NCBI GenBank assembly: GCA_015059735.1
Contig: SUZX01000001.1
Location: forward strand, 62,001 to 126,000
From: Rikenellaceae bacterium
Lineage (GTDB): Bacteria > Bacteroidota > Bacteroidia > Bacteroidales > Rikenellaceae
DNA: 64,000 nucleotides
Direction: 5' to 3'
Positions 42,816-51,431 of this stretch are shown piece after piece. The translations under genes and the position numbers were made by a program. The notes beneath the pieces are model-generated. The model did no database searches. It had not been told where the DNA came from and worked only from the letters and a program-made list of their open reading frames with translations. Numbering within the stretch: the first letter of the stretch is position 1; the number at the start of each line of letters is the position of its first letter.

Positions 42816-43739
42816 ATGAAAGTTCTGGTTGCAACAGAAAAACCTTTTGCCAAGAAGGCAGTTGACGGTATTCGTGAGATCGTCGAGGGCGCAGGCTATG
42901 AGTTGGCTCTGCTTGAAAAATATACAGATAAAGCACAATTGTTGGAGGCTGTTGCCGATGCAGATGCGCTGATCATCCGCAGCGACAAAGTTACGGCTGA
43001 GGTTATCGAGGCTGCAAAACAATTGAAGATCGTGGTTCGTGCCGGTGCCGGTTACGACAACGTGGACTTGGCAGCAGCTACGGCTCGCGGTGTGGTTGTG
43101 ATGAACACGCCGGGTCAAAACTCCAACGCTGTGGCTGAATTGGCTATCGCTATGATGATCTTCATGGCTCGTAATCAGTTCACGCCCGGTACGGGATCGG
43201 AGGTTCAGGGTAAAACGCTGGCTATCCACGCTTATGGTAACGTAGGTAAGTTGGTAGGTCGCAAGGGTAAGGCTCTCGGTATGCGAGTTGTTGCTTATGA
43301 TCCCTTCATTAAGGATGCCGCCGTATTCGAGGCTGATGGCGTTGAGAAGGTGGATTCGGTTGCCGAGTTGTATGCACAGGCCGATTACTTGTCGTTGCAT
43401 ATCCCCGCAACTCCCGAAACCAAAGGCTCGATCGGCTACGACTTGCTGATGTCGATGCCCAAAGGTGCTACGTTGGTTAACACCGCCCGCAAGGAGGTGA
43501 TTGACGAGGAGGGTGTTCGCAAGGCTCTCACCGAGCGCGAGGATTTGAAGTATGTTACCGACGTTGCTGCTGCTATTCAGCCCGAATTGAATGAGCAGTT
43601 CGGAAAACGTACTTTCGCTACAACCAAGAAGATGGGTGCAGAGACTGCCGAGGCTAATATCAATGCCGGTTTGGCTGCTGCTCGTCAGATCGTGGAGTTC
43701 TTCCGCGATGGTAACACACGTTTCCAAGTTAACAAATAG
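42816..43739 (+). CDS. serA: D-3-phosphoglycerate dehydrogenase
   Basis: Oxidises 3-phosphoglycerate, first step of serine synthesis; 307 residues from MKVLVATEKPF. The frame is open to ATG 42714 with 34 coding-like extra codons; the later start was chosen because it matches the family N-terminus. Seen: RAGAGYDNVD, AYGNVGKLVGR (NAD loop), and the catalytic Arg in NTARKEVID. The usual catalytic His is missing: the region reads ATTKKMGAETAEAN with Lys-Lys. This is typical for Bacteroidota and the Entamoeba 'type IIIK' enzymes as far as I recall. No ACT or ASB regulatory domain. Confidence 0.93.
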   Translation: MKVLVATEKPFAKKAVDGIREIVEGAGYELALLEKYTDKAQLLEAVADADALIIRSDKVTAEVIEAAKQLKIVVRAGAGYDNVDLAAATARGVVVMNTPGQNSNAVAELAIAMMIFMARNQFTPGTGSEVQGKTLAIHAYGNVGKLVGRKGKALGMRVVAYDPFIKDAAVFEADGVEKVDSVAELYAQADYLSLHIPATPETKGSIGYDLLMSMPKGATLVNTARKEVIDEEGVRKALTEREDLKYVTDVAAAIQPELNEQFGKRTFATTKKMGAETAEANINAGLAAARQIVEFFRDGNTRFQVNK

Positions 43740-43748
43740 TAGAGAGTC

Positions 43749-44993
43749 ATGGTAAGAATCAAACCTTTTCGCGGAGTACGTCCTCCGAAAGAGTATGCGG
43801 CCGAAGTGGCTTCGCGTCCCTACGATGTGTTGAACTCTGTTGAGGCAAAAGCCGAAGCTACGGAGCGTTCATTGCTGCACATCATCAAACCGGAAATCGA
43901 TTTCGACCCTATTGCCGACGAACATTCGCAGGTGGTTTATGATAAGGCCGTCGAGAATTTTGCCGAGTGGCAGAAGAAAGGTTGGTTGCAACAGGATCCC
44001 GAGGAGTACTATTATATATATGCGCAGACAATGGAGGGCCGCACACAGTACGGTCTAGCTATGTGCTGCCATTATGAGGATTATCTCTCGGGGGCCATCA
44101 AGAAACATGAGTTGACGCGTACCGACAAAGAGGAGGATCGTATGATTCACGTTCGCAACCAGCAGGCCAATATCGAGCCGGTATTCTTTGCTTACCCCGA
44201 CGATGCCGAGATCGATGCTATCGTTGCTGATGTAGTGAAAAACAATGCTCCGGAGTATGACTTTACGGCTGCCGATGGTTTCGGCCATCAGTTGTGGGTA
44301 ATCCGTGACAAGAAGACTAACGATCGTATCACGGAGATCTTTGCAGGTATTCCGGCATTGTATGTTGCCGATGGTCACCACCGTACGGCAGCTGCTGCCC
44401 GTGTGGGTGCCGAGTGCCAAAGCAAGAATCCGAATCATACGGGCAATGAGGAGTACTGCTATTTCTTGGCAGTAACATTCCCTGCCGGTCAGTTGCGTAT
44501 CATTGACTACAACCGCGTATTGAAAGATCTCAACGGTTTGACCTCAGCTCAGCTTTTGGAGAAGTTGGGTGAGTATTTCGTTGTAGAGGATAAGGGTACT
44601 GAGGAGTATCGTCCCAATGCGTTGCACAATTTTGCCATGTACCTCGACGGTCACTGGTGGAGTCTTACAGCCAAAGAGGGTACTTACGATGATAACGACC
44701 CGATCGGTGTGCTCGATGTTACGGTACTCTCGAACTTGGTGCTCGATAAGATCTTCGGTATTGCCGATCTGCGCACCTCGAAACGAATCGATTTCGTAGG
44801 TGGTATTCGTGGTCTTGGCGAGTTGAAACGTCGTGTGGATAGCGGTGAAATGGCTGTGGCTTTCGCACTCTACCCTGTTTCGATGCAACAATTGATTGAT
44901 ATTGCCGATACGGGCAACATCATGCCGCCGAAGACCACCTGGTTTGAACCGAAATTGCGTTCGGGCGTGGTGATCCACTCGTTTAAGGAATAA
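43749..44993 (+). CDS. DUF1015 family protein
   Basis: 414 residues of the DUF1015 (COG4198) family. Family blocks: start VRIKPFRGVRPP, SRPYDVLNSVEA, LYVADGHHRTAAA (about 203-215) and GGIRGLGELKRRVDSGE. The HHRTAA part looks like a helix-turn nuclease-like fold, but no activity is established. It follows serA after 9 bases; the serC-serA-DUF1015 order is a conserved Bacteroidota layout, so it may serve in serine metabolism or its control. Confidence 0.93.
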   Translation: MVRIKPFRGVRPPKEYAAEVASRPYDVLNSVEAKAEATERSLLHIIKPEIDFDPIADEHSQVVYDKAVENFAEWQKKGWLQQDPEEYYYIYAQTMEGRTQYGLAMCCHYEDYLSGAIKKHELTRTDKEEDRMIHVRNQQANIEPVFFAYPDDAEIDAIVADVVKNNAPEYDFTAADGFGHQLWVIRDKKTNDRITEIFAGIPALYVADGHHRTAAAARVGAECQSKNPNHTGNEEYCYFLAVTFPAGQLRIIDYNRVLKDLNGLTSAQLLEKLGEYFVVEDKGTEEYRPNALHNFAMYLDGHWWSLTAKEGTYDDNDPIGVLDVTVLSNLVLDKIFGIADLRTSKRIDFVGGIRGLGELKRRVDSGEMAVAFALYPVSMQQLIDIADTGNIMPPKTTWFEPKLRSGVVIHSFKE

Positions 44994-45131
44994 TTATAAA
45001 GAGTATGTGACTGAAAAAAGAAATTCGGTGTTATAGTTAGCTCTTAATCCTCATTTATGCACAAATAGATTGTGGTTTTCGGGCTACACGAGCCAAGAAT
45101 ATCATCTTTTTTAGTTGCTTTCATTCTTTTG

Positions 45132-45169
45132 GGTGCTGATTAAAATTTTTAATCAGCACCTTTCTTTTT
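45132..45169 (+). terminator. Terminator of the serine operon
   Basis: A 13-bp stem (45132-45144 with 45148-45160) followed by TTTCTTTTT. 139 bases after the DUF1015 stop; the bases between hold nothing I can identify. Confidence 0.85.
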
Positions 45170-45199
45170 GAAAATTCACAATAGAATCCCGGGGATAGT

Positions 45200-45802
45200 T
45201 TATAGAAGAGGCAAGACTCCTTCGGCGATTAACATCTGTCGATAGTGGATTGCTTTCTTTTCCAATGCGAGCGGATATGCGCGGGAGGTGGAGGGCATAC
45301 GCCAAAAATGGAATGAACGGCTGCCGATGTACACTTCGCTTTGCCCGCCTACGGGAGGCTCCGGACAATCGTAGGTTGCAACAATGATATCGGTGGCCTT
45401 CTGCCCTGTGGTGACAATGGCACGGCAGGCAGGCAATTGATTGAGCAAGGCAGATAATTCGGTGGGAGTCACCACTTCTAAAAATTTGTCGGAGGCATTG
45501 TCGTTTAATCGACGTATCTGGTAGGCTGCATCGTAGAGTGCAATGCCTTGACAGATGCAAAATGTGGCAATTCGATCCTTGTCAAACCGCTTTGTTCCTG
45601 CGATTTCGAAATGATGTTTGTCACCAAATCCGATCAAACCCATCAAACGCCACATGTCGTTTTGCCAATTCGGATAGAAGAACTCCATCGACCAACGTTT
45701 GCGTTGGGGTGGGAAACTCCCCAATAGCAGAATTTTTGCCTCTGCGGGTAAAAACGGGTCGAGTGGATGACTCTCGGTGGCTATTTCGGCGGCGTTTGTC
45801 AT
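45200..45802 (-). CDS. Uracil-DNA glycosylase superfamily protein
   Basis: 200 residues of the UDG superfamily (Mug/TDG-like side). The glycosylase-type motif GSFPPQ (28-33) replaces the usual GINPG, and the C-terminal FWRMPSTSRAYP (about 165-176) is the leucine-loop equivalent (HPSPxS-type). An Asn after the first motif (FFYPNWQNDMW) may supply the catalytic residue. It may excise uracil or related bases from DNA, but the substrate is uncertain. A -7 box (TATCTTTG, minus strand 45807-45814) ends only 5 bases before the ATG, hinting at a leaderless mRNA. Confidence 0.85.
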   Translation of the reverse strand: MTNAAEIATESHPLDPFLPAEAKILLLGSFPPQRKRWSMEFFYPNWQNDMWRLMGLIGFGDKHHFEIAGTKRFDKDRIATFCICQGIALYDAAYQIRRLNDNASDKFLEVVTPTELSALLNQLPACRAIVTTGQKATDIIVATYDCPEPPVGGQSEVYIGSRSFHFWRMPSTSRAYPLALEKKAIHYRQMLIAEGVLPLL

Positions 45803-45909
45803 AAGGCAAAGATACGGAAAATATCATATGCTTATTAACCGACGCTATTATTTATTGAGTTTGCTTATATATTAGTATGGATTTTTTTTGCATTTTTTTC
45901 GTGTGAAAG

Positions 45910-45940
45910 TTGTTTATTTGCTTTTGATAGTATATATTTG
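45910..45940 (+). promoter_or_regulatory. Promoter of the tryptophan leader
   Basis: TTG (45910-45912), 20 bases, then exact -7 TATATTTG (45933-45940). The leader-peptide ATG lies 8 bases after the box, so the transcript would start at or a few bases before the ATG. Confidence 0.75.
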
Positions 45941-45948
45941 CACTCACT

Positions 45949-46038
45949 ATGAAAGGCCAATCCTACATACAGCACGCATGGTGGTGGCGCTCGTTGACTC
46001 TCGTAAGCAATGAGTGCGATTTTGCGTTTGTATGTTAA
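45949..46038 (+). CDS. Tryptophan leader peptide
   Basis: A 29-residue ORF (start MKGQSYIQHA) with three consecutive Trp codons at positions 11-13 (45979-45987), far above the chance rate for a rare residue. Its stop lies 22 bases before the terminator stem of an attenuator. The peptide itself has no role beyond reporting charged tRNA-Trp: the ribosome position decides which RNA hairpin forms. Too short to be found in standard gene calling. Confidence 0.88.
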   Translation: MKGQSYIQHAWWWRSLTLVSNECDFAFVC

Positions 46039-46092
46039 TAAGATGACGCGATATTGAAACCCCGTTGTTTACAAAGTAAGCAACGGGATTTT
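45990..46092 (+). promoter_or_regulatory. Tryptophan transcription attenuator
   Basis: Segments seen: 1 (45990-45996, CTCGTTG) pairs with 2 (46008-46014, CAATGAG); 2 extended 5' (46003-46010, GTAAGCAA) can pair with 3 (46065-46072, TTGTTTAC, one wobble), forming an antiterminator; 3 with 4 (46061-46072 with 46076-46087) forms the terminator. The Trp codons lie just before segment 1. When Trp-tRNA is scarce, a ribosome stalled on the Trp codons covers segment 1 and frees 2 for 3; when it is plentiful, the ribosome moves on and the terminator forms. This matches the classical E. coli trp logic. Confidence 0.85.
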
Positions 46093-46099
46093 ATTTGCA
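46061..46099 (+). terminator. Attenuator terminator before trpB
   Basis: A 12-bp stem (one G-U) around a 3-nt loop, followed by ATTTTATTT. The distance to the trpB ATG is about 50 bases. Confidence 0.88.
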
Positions 46100-46141
46100 A
46101 ATTACCCTATTGAAATTAGAATTACATTAAGATATTGAATT

Positions 46142-47503
46142 ATGGATACCAAAAAAATTAATCTTGCCGAGCAGCAGATGCCCTCACAATGGTATAATAT
46201 CGTTGCCGATATGCCCAATAAGCCATTGCCACCGCTGAATCCGGTGACCAAGAAGCCGGTTACCCAAGAGGAACTATCCACTATTTTTGCCGAGGAGGTT
46301 GTTAAACAGGAATTATCCACAGAGCGTTATATCGATATTCCCGATGAAGTTCGCGAGATTTACAAGATTTGGCGTCCTACCCCGCTTGTGCGAGCCACAG
46401 GGTTAGAGAAGGCTCTTGATACACCAGCAAAGATCTATTTCAAAAATGAAAGTGTCTCTCCTGCCGGATCACATAAACCCAATACAGCCGTGCCGCAGGC
46501 CTACTATAACTACAAGCAAGGAATTCGTCGCCTGACCACCGAAACAGGTGCCGGACAATGGGGGGCATCGTTGGCTTTTGCGGCTCGTCACTATGGATTG
46601 GATTTGCAGGTTTTCATGGTGCGTGTGAGCTATGATCAAAAGCCCTATCGTCGTCTGATGATGCAGACTTGGGGTGCTGCTTGTACAGCTTCGCCCAGCA
46701 CGCTGACTGCCGCCGGTAGAGCTACACTTGAACGTGATCCGCAATGTTCAGGTAGCTTGGGATTGGCGATTTCCGAAGCGGTAGAGATGGCATTACAACA
46801 TCCGGAAGATACGCGCTATTGTTTGGGTAGTGTATTGAATCATGTGTTATTACATCAAACGATCATCGGACAAGAGGCTGTGTTGCAAATGGAGATGGCA
46901 GAGGCGACGCCCGACGTGGTAATCGGATGTTTCGGAGGTGGCAGTAACTTTGCGGGTCTTGCATTCCCATTCTTGGGCAAGAATTTCCGAGAGGGTCACA
47001 ATATGCGCATTGTAGCTGTCGAGCCGGCTAGTTGTCCGAAACTAACCCGAGGAACTTTCCAATACGACCTCGGTGATGTGGCCGGATTCACACCACTGTT
47101 GCCGATGTACACATTGGGACACGATTTCCAGCCTTCGGATATTCATGCCGGCGGATTGCGCTATCATGGTGCTGGGTCGATTGTTAGTCAGTTGCTCAAA
47201 GACGGTATGATTGAGGCGCAAGCTGTGCATCAGACCGAGACGTTGGCGGCGGGCATTCTTTTTGCCAAAACCGAGGGAATCATTCCTGCACCCGAATCGA
47301 CACACGCCATTGCTGCTGCGGTGAACGAGGCCTTGAAAGCCAAAGAGGCCGGTGAGGAGCGCACCATTCTTTTCAATCTTTCTGGACACGGCCTTAACGA
47401 CTTGTCGGCTTATGAACAGTATTTGGCTGGATCGTTGCGCGATTACACACCGAGCGATAGTGAGATTGCAGCTACTGTCAATTTGTTGGAGAAGATTATC
47501 TAA
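46142..47503 (+). CDS. trpB: Tryptophan synthase beta chain, TrpB2 type
   Basis: 453 residues of the TrpB2/TIGR01415 group, longer than the ordinary 390-400-residue TrpB. The PLP lysine is Lys112 in GSHKPNTAV; the phosphate-binding GGGSNFAG (around 263-270) and the conserved HAGGLRYHG segment are seen. TrpB2 proteins make tryptophan from indole and serine, with or without TrpA. No trpA or other trp gene is adjacent; the leader attenuator shows that the cell treats it as a tryptophan-supply gene. Possibly an indole-salvage enzyme. Confidence 0.94.
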   Translation: MDTKKINLAEQQMPSQWYNIVADMPNKPLPPLNPVTKKPVTQEELSTIFAEEVVKQELSTERYIDIPDEVREIYKIWRPTPLVRATGLEKALDTPAKIYFKNESVSPAGSHKPNTAVPQAYYNYKQGIRRLTTETGAGQWGASLAFAARHYGLDLQVFMVRVSYDQKPYRRLMMQTWGAACTASPSTLTAAGRATLERDPQCSGSLGLAISEAVEMALQHPEDTRYCLGSVLNHVLLHQTIIGQEAVLQMEMAEATPDVVIGCFGGGSNFAGLAFPFLGKNFREGHNMRIVAVEPASCPKLTRGTFQYDLGDVAGFTPLLPMYTLGHDFQPSDIHAGGLRYHGAGSIVSQLLKDGMIEAQAVHQTETLAAGILFAKTEGIIPAPESTHAIAAAVNEALKAKEAGEERTILFNLSGHGLNDLSAYEQYLAGSLRDYTPSDSEIAATVNLLEKII

Positions 47504-47540
47504 TTCTTTGCATAATGTAGACTACCTTTGTGAAAGGTGG

Positions 47541-47573
47541 AAAAAGATCGGTGTTTATTTGACCGATCTTTTT
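47541..47573. terminator. Bidirectional terminator
   Basis: A 12-bp stem (47541-47552 with 47562-47573) with AAAAA before and TTTTT after, between the converging trpB and EamA genes; both ends are served. Confidence 0.88.
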
Positions 47574-48473
47574 CTATTTTGTGCCGAACCACAAGAAAAT
47601 AAGTCCGATAATGATAAATATCAGGTCGATGATTTTGGCTCGCAAGTTATGTTCGTGAAAGACTATGGCACCACAGAGAAACGAAACGACCACTGAGCCG
47701 CGACGAATCACCGATACCACAGAGATCATGGCATCGGGTTGTTGCAGTGCATAGAAATAGACAAAGTCGGCCAATGTGAGAAATATGGAGATCAGTGGAA
47801 TAGCCCAGCTCCAACGGAACGGTGTGGTTGTATGACGGCGTGGCCACCAAAGAAGGGCTACGATCACCGACATCAATAACAATTGGTATAGGTTGTACCA
47901 GCCTTGTACGAAAACGGGATCGAGTTGCCGCATGATGTGGCGGTCGTAAAGGCCGCTAATAGCGCCCAAGATTGCAGCTAATGCAATCGACCAGATCCAG
48001 CGATTGTGTGAAAAAACAACGCCTTCGCGTTTGCTCGAACGGCTCAATAAAAAGAGAGAAATGCCGGACAACAGAACGCCGATCCATTGAAAGAGATTCA
48101 ACCGTTCGCCAAAAATCAACATGGCTCCTAAAAGAACCATTACCGGACGTGTGGCATTGATCGGACCGACAATGGTAATCGGCAGGTTTTTCATGGCAAA
48201 GTAGCCAAAGATCCATGAGGACAGGACGATACATGATTTTATCGCAACCAATACATGATCATTAAATGAGCCGGAATGTATGGCAAATAATGTGCCGTCA
48301 AACCAATTGAATCCCAGCTCCGCGGCCAATAGAGCAGGGAGAAAAAAGAACGTCGAAAAAAGGATATTGAGCAACAAAACCGGTAGAACTGCATTCCCGA
48401 TGAGAGCCTTTTTCTTGACGACATCGTAGAGTCCGAGTAGTGCTGCCGAAGCAAAAGCCAATGTAAGCCACAT
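47574..48473 (-). CDS. EamA/DMT-family transporter
   Basis: 299 residues with about ten hydrophobic helices in two halves of five (EamA repeats). 'GPINATRPVMVLLGAMLIFGERLNLFQWIGVLLSGISL' (in part) is the characteristic end of the first repeat and RRGSVVVSFLCGAIVFHEHNLRAKI that of the second. Drug/metabolite exporter superfamily; the substrate is unknown, and aromatic amino acids or diamino acids are plausible from the neighbours trpB and lysA only by position. The start ATG is followed by the usual short first helix. Confidence 0.92.
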   Translation of the reverse strand: MWLTLAFASAALLGLYDVVKKKALIGNAVLPVLLLNILFSTFFFLPALLAAELGFNWFDGTLFAIHSGSFNDHVLVAIKSCIVLSSWIFGYFAMKNLPITIVGPINATRPVMVLLGAMLIFGERLNLFQWIGVLLSGISLFLLSRSSKREGVVFSHNRWIWSIALAAILGAISGLYDRHIMRQLDPVFVQGWYNLYQLLLMSVIVALLWWPRRHTTTPFRWSWAIPLISIFLTLADFVYFYALQQPDAMISVVSVIRRGSVVVSFLCGAIVFHEHNLRAKIIDLIFIIIGLIFLWFGTK

Positions 48474-48533
48474 GAGAGTATGAATAGACGATTGATAATG
48501 TATTGTGGTGTTTATACCAAGTTTGCATGAAAT

Positions 48534-48568
48534 AAAAGGGGCTTTCCTTGTGTGCGAAAGCCCCTTTT
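48534..48568 (-). terminator. lysA terminator
   Basis: A 13-bp stem (48534-48546 with 48556-48568) with a 9-nt loop, followed on the minus strand by ATTTCATG; starts 17 bases after the lysA stop. Confidence 0.85.
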
Positions 48569-48584
48569 GTTGTTTTATGCAAAC

Positions 48585-49742
48585 TTACAACTCGTCGCTG
48601 TAAACAGCTCCGGGAAGATCGTGCAGATTGTAACGCGAAGCCATCGACATACCATAAGCACCTGCCGATTTAAGAGCCAGCAGGTCGCCTCGGCGAGTCT
48701 TTTTCAAACTTACATTCTCTTGGAAGACATCGGTCGATTCGCAAGCCGTACCAACAACGGTATATTTCACGTTGTGTTCCTCTTCGGAGGTGATATTTTC
48801 AATGTTGTGGTATGAGCCGTAGAGTGCCGGACGGATCAATTCGGTCATCGAGGCATCAACAATCACCAAACGACGGCCCGTAGCTGTGGTTTTATTGAAC
48901 AATACCGATGTGATCAATTCGCCACATTCGGCAACAATCGAACGGCCGAACTCGAAATGTACCTCTTTGTCTCCTACTGCCAAGTGGTTATGTACAATGG
49001 AGAAGAGCGATGCAAAGTTGGGGATGGGCTCGTTCTCGGGAACGTCGTAGTTGACACCGAGACCGCCACCGACATCGACAAAACGGAATGTAAAGCCCAA
49101 ACGTTCGAGGTTCTCAATGATAACATTGACTTTGTTGCACATATTTTCAAAGACGTGCAACTCGCGAATCTGAGACCCGATATGCAGATGAATACCGACG
49201 AAATTAACATTTTGCAGTTTTTTGATTTCGGCAGCATGTTCGAGTACTTCCTCGTAGGAGATACCGAATTTACTATCGGCTTGGCCAGTATCGATACAAT
49301 GGTTGGTTTTGGGATCAATATCGGGGTTGATGCGTAATGCTACATCGGTTATGGTGCCGATTTCGGCCGAGAACTGATTGATCAATTCTAACTCTTGAAT
49401 TGATTCGCAATTGATTGCCAAAATTTTCTGTTCGATGGCATAGCGCAACTCTTTATCGCGTTTCCCTACACCAGCATAGACGATGCCGCGCGGGTCGAAA
49501 CCGGCTTCGATGGCCTTACGCAACTCGTTGCCGCTGGCACAATCGATACCCAAACCATATTCGCGAATGATTGCCAAAAGATGGTCGTCGTAATTGGCCT
49601 TGATAGCATAGTGTACTTTGTATCCGTACTTTTTCGATTCATATACGACGCTTTCGAGAGTTTGACGCAGCAGTGCTGTGTCGTAAAGATAGAACGGAGT
49701 TTCAAAGTTCCGTAACTTGGATGCAATTTGTCTGCTTAACAT
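48585..49742 (-). CDS. lysA: Diaminopimelate decarboxylase
   Basis: Last enzyme of lysine synthesis; PLP-dependent, fold-type III, cytosolic. 385 residues from the ATG at 49742 (MLSRQIASKL); an in-frame TTG four codons earlier (49754) is possible. Seen: the PLP lysine in HYAIKANYD (Lys about 49), IDCASGNEL, HLHIGSQI (about 192-199) and the late ACESTDVF motif containing the catalytic Cys. The upstream promoter is well placed. Confidence 0.95.
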   Translation of the reverse strand: MLSRQIASKLRNFETPFYLYDTALLRQTLESVVYESKKYGYKVHYAIKANYDDHLLAIIREYGLGIDCASGNELRKAIEAGFDPRGIVYAGVGKRDKELRYAIEQKILAINCESIQELELINQFSAEIGTITDVALRINPDIDPKTNHCIDTGQADSKFGISYEEVLEHAAEIKKLQNVNFVGIHLHIGSQIRELHVFENMCNKVNVIIENLERLGFTFRFVDVGGGLGVNYDVPENEPIPNFASLFSIVHNHLAVGDKEVHFEFGRSIVAECGELITSVLFNKTTATGRRLVIVDASMTELIRPALYGSYHNIENITSEEEHNVKYTVVGTACESTDVFQENVSLKKTRRGDLLALKSAGAYGMSMASRYNLHDLPGAVYSDEL

Positions 49743-49772
49743 TGTTCTGCTCAATTAACCTTAATGAGGTTG

Positions 49773-49803
49773 CAAATATAACATATTCGGTTTGGACAGG
49801 CAA
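49773..49803 (-). promoter_or_regulatory. lysA promoter
   Basis: The minus strand has TTG (49801-49803), 20 bases, then exact -7 TATATTTG (49773-49780). Leader about 25 nt. No lysine riboswitch is present; the leader is too short. Confidence 0.75.
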
Positions 49804-49893
49804 GATGTTTTTGTATTTCGCATGATTATTTTTGAAAAAAATGTAATTTTGTCAAATGAACTGCATCGAATATAAAACTAACCGAAAAATATT

Positions 49894-50388
49894 ATGGAAC
49901 AGTTTCGGAAGATCGGAATATTGTTTGTGTGTTTGGGAAATATTTGTCGCTCTCCGGCAGCAGAGGGGGTAATGCGGAGCATTATCGAACGCGAAGGGTG
50001 CTCGGAATGGTTTGATGTGGATTCGGCCGGTACATATGGCGGTCATGCCGGCGAGTTGCCGGATCCTCGAATGCGTAGTGCGGCGTCTCGACGCGGGTAC
50101 AACCTAACTCATCGCTCACGAAAGATTCAAGAAGAGGATTTTGAGCGTTTCGATATGATTGTGGTTATGGATGACATGAACTACGAAAATGTACACCGAT
50201 TGGCACCGTCGCGAAAAGTTGCTGAGAAGATCTTTCGAATGACAGAATTCTGTCGCAAATTCCCTGAACGCAGTTATGTCCCCGATCCATACTATGAAGG
50301 ACACGAGGGTTTTGAACTAGTATTGGATATGCTTGAAGATGGCTGTGAAGAGGTATTTAATGAACTTAAAAATCAATTCCGAAGCTGA
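49894..50388 (+). CDS. Low-molecular-weight protein-tyrosine phosphatase
   Basis: 164 residues. P-loop CLGNICRS with nucleophile Cys13 and Arg19 (CX5R), GTYGGHAGE, and the general acid in PDPYYEG (Asp about 130). Removes phosphate from tyrosine, often in exopolysaccharide control; no kinase or capsule gene is near. The last 23 bases overlap convergently with the 3' end of the outer-membrane gene. Confidence 0.93.
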   Translation: MEQFRKIGILFVCLGNICRSPAAEGVMRSIIEREGCSEWFDVDSAGTYGGHAGELPDPRMRSAASRRGYNLTHRSRKIQEEDFERFDMIVVMDDMNYENVHRLAPSRKVAEKIFRMTEFCRKFPERSYVPDPYYEGHEGFELVLDMLEDGCEEVFNELKNQFRS

Positions 50389-51253
50389 AACTATAAGTGT
50401 TGCGCAGGATACTATTGCTACTTGCGAAAAGGTAGGCAAAATCAAGGCGTAGATGCAGAATGCGCACGCCGGCACCGAGTGAGGTGTAGCAAGGGGTGAA
50501 ACTACTCTCTCCGTAGTGATATCCAGCACGGAGTTGTATGAGTTGCACAAGGTTATACTCAGCTCCGATAGAGAGTTGGAATCCGCGCGGCTGCGAGGGG
50601 GTGAAGCAATAACCCAAATCTGTTGCAATGATGATTTCGTGGGAATCCGTTAAAAACGTGTCAAGAGCGACGCCGCCGACAATGCGTATTGGAAGCGTTC
50701 TGTTGTTATCACCAAAACAGCCACCGAGGTTGCTCAAACGCGCACCGGCTCGTAATGTGGAGTATTTGCCTACGTTTTCCAACGGAAGTGTATAGGCTGC
50801 ATGCAGATCAAGAGCCAACGCATTGGCAGTGGGCATGTTGGTTTGCGAGAAATGCTGATAACGGCCTACGATACCGATAGCCCAATGATCGTTTATACGG
50901 CGCGAATATCCCAAATCCAATACCAAATCCTCACCCTGAGAATTGTCGTAAAAAAGTTGACGCCATCCGATTTGTGCGAGGTTATTGTTGTCGAATCGGC
51001 AAGAACCGCTTACTGCATAAGCATCATAAATTCCTTGACCATAATATGACGCCGAAACTTGTGATGGAGATTGCGAAAAGATTGCCATCGCAGCATTGTT
51101 GTATATAGCGTGAGACCCAGATAAAGAGGTCATGGATATTCCGCCCATACCCAATACTTTGGCATCGGGATTAAGAAAATCCAAATCGTAGGTTTGAGCG
51201 GAAAGCCCGATGGCGAAAAATAACGCCGATAATGTAATCGTCAATCGTTTCAT
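50366..51253 (-). CDS. PorV/PorQ-like outer-membrane protein
   Basis: 295 residues from the ATG at 51253 (signal peptide to SAQ, about residue 20). The mature start YDLDFLNPDAKVLGMGGISMT and the AIYNNAA segment are the marks of PorV/PorQ and FadL-type barrels; later strands alternate hydrophobic and polar residues up to a final aromatic SFGIDF. In type IX secretion PorQ/PorV are outer-membrane parts; here no other por gene is near, so a general barrel role is equally likely. The frame reaches far upstream, but the -7 box (51323-51330) limits the start. Confidence 0.75.
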   Translation of the reverse strand: MKRLTITLSALFFAIGLSAQTYDLDFLNPDAKVLGMGGISMTSLSGSHAIYNNAAMAIFSQSPSQVSASYYGQGIYDAYAVSGSCRFDNNNLAQIGWRQLFYDNSQGEDLVLDLGYSRRINDHWAIGIVGRYQHFSQTNMPTANALALDLHAAYTLPLENVGKYSTLRAGARLSNLGGCFGDNNRTLPIRIVGGVALDTFLTDSHEIIIATDLGYCFTPSQPRGFQLSIGAEYNLVQLIQLRAGYHYGESSFTPCYTSLGAGVRILHLRLDFAYLFASSNSILRNTYSFSFGIDF

Positions 51254-51322
51254 ATGGCAAATTATAGGAAAGGTAAAAAATAAAAACGGTTGATTTTGAT
51301 CCCTAATGCCTCCTATGCCCTG

Positions 51323-51330
51323 CAAATATA
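51323..51330 (-). promoter_or_regulatory. -7 element of the PorV/PorQ-like gene
   Basis: The minus strand reads TATATTTG, 70 bases before the start at 51253. It confirms that the longer upstream frame is not translated. No -33 seen. Confidence 0.5.
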
Positions 51331-51431
51331 CGCAAAAAATGGGGAAAAGAGAAACGATGAGGCATAGAAAGATTGCTTGTATTATTGTTATTTGGAATGT
51401 TAATTGTAGGATGTTAGGTAAAAACAATTGC

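Noticed and set aside
45803..46141. T-box or riboswitch before trpB
   Set aside because: No T-box specifier structure or conserved T-box sequence; a Trp-rich leader peptide with alternate hairpins explains the region better.
49743..49893. Lysine riboswitch for lysA
   Set aside because: The promoter lies about 30 bases before the start, leaving a leader far too short for the riboswitch.
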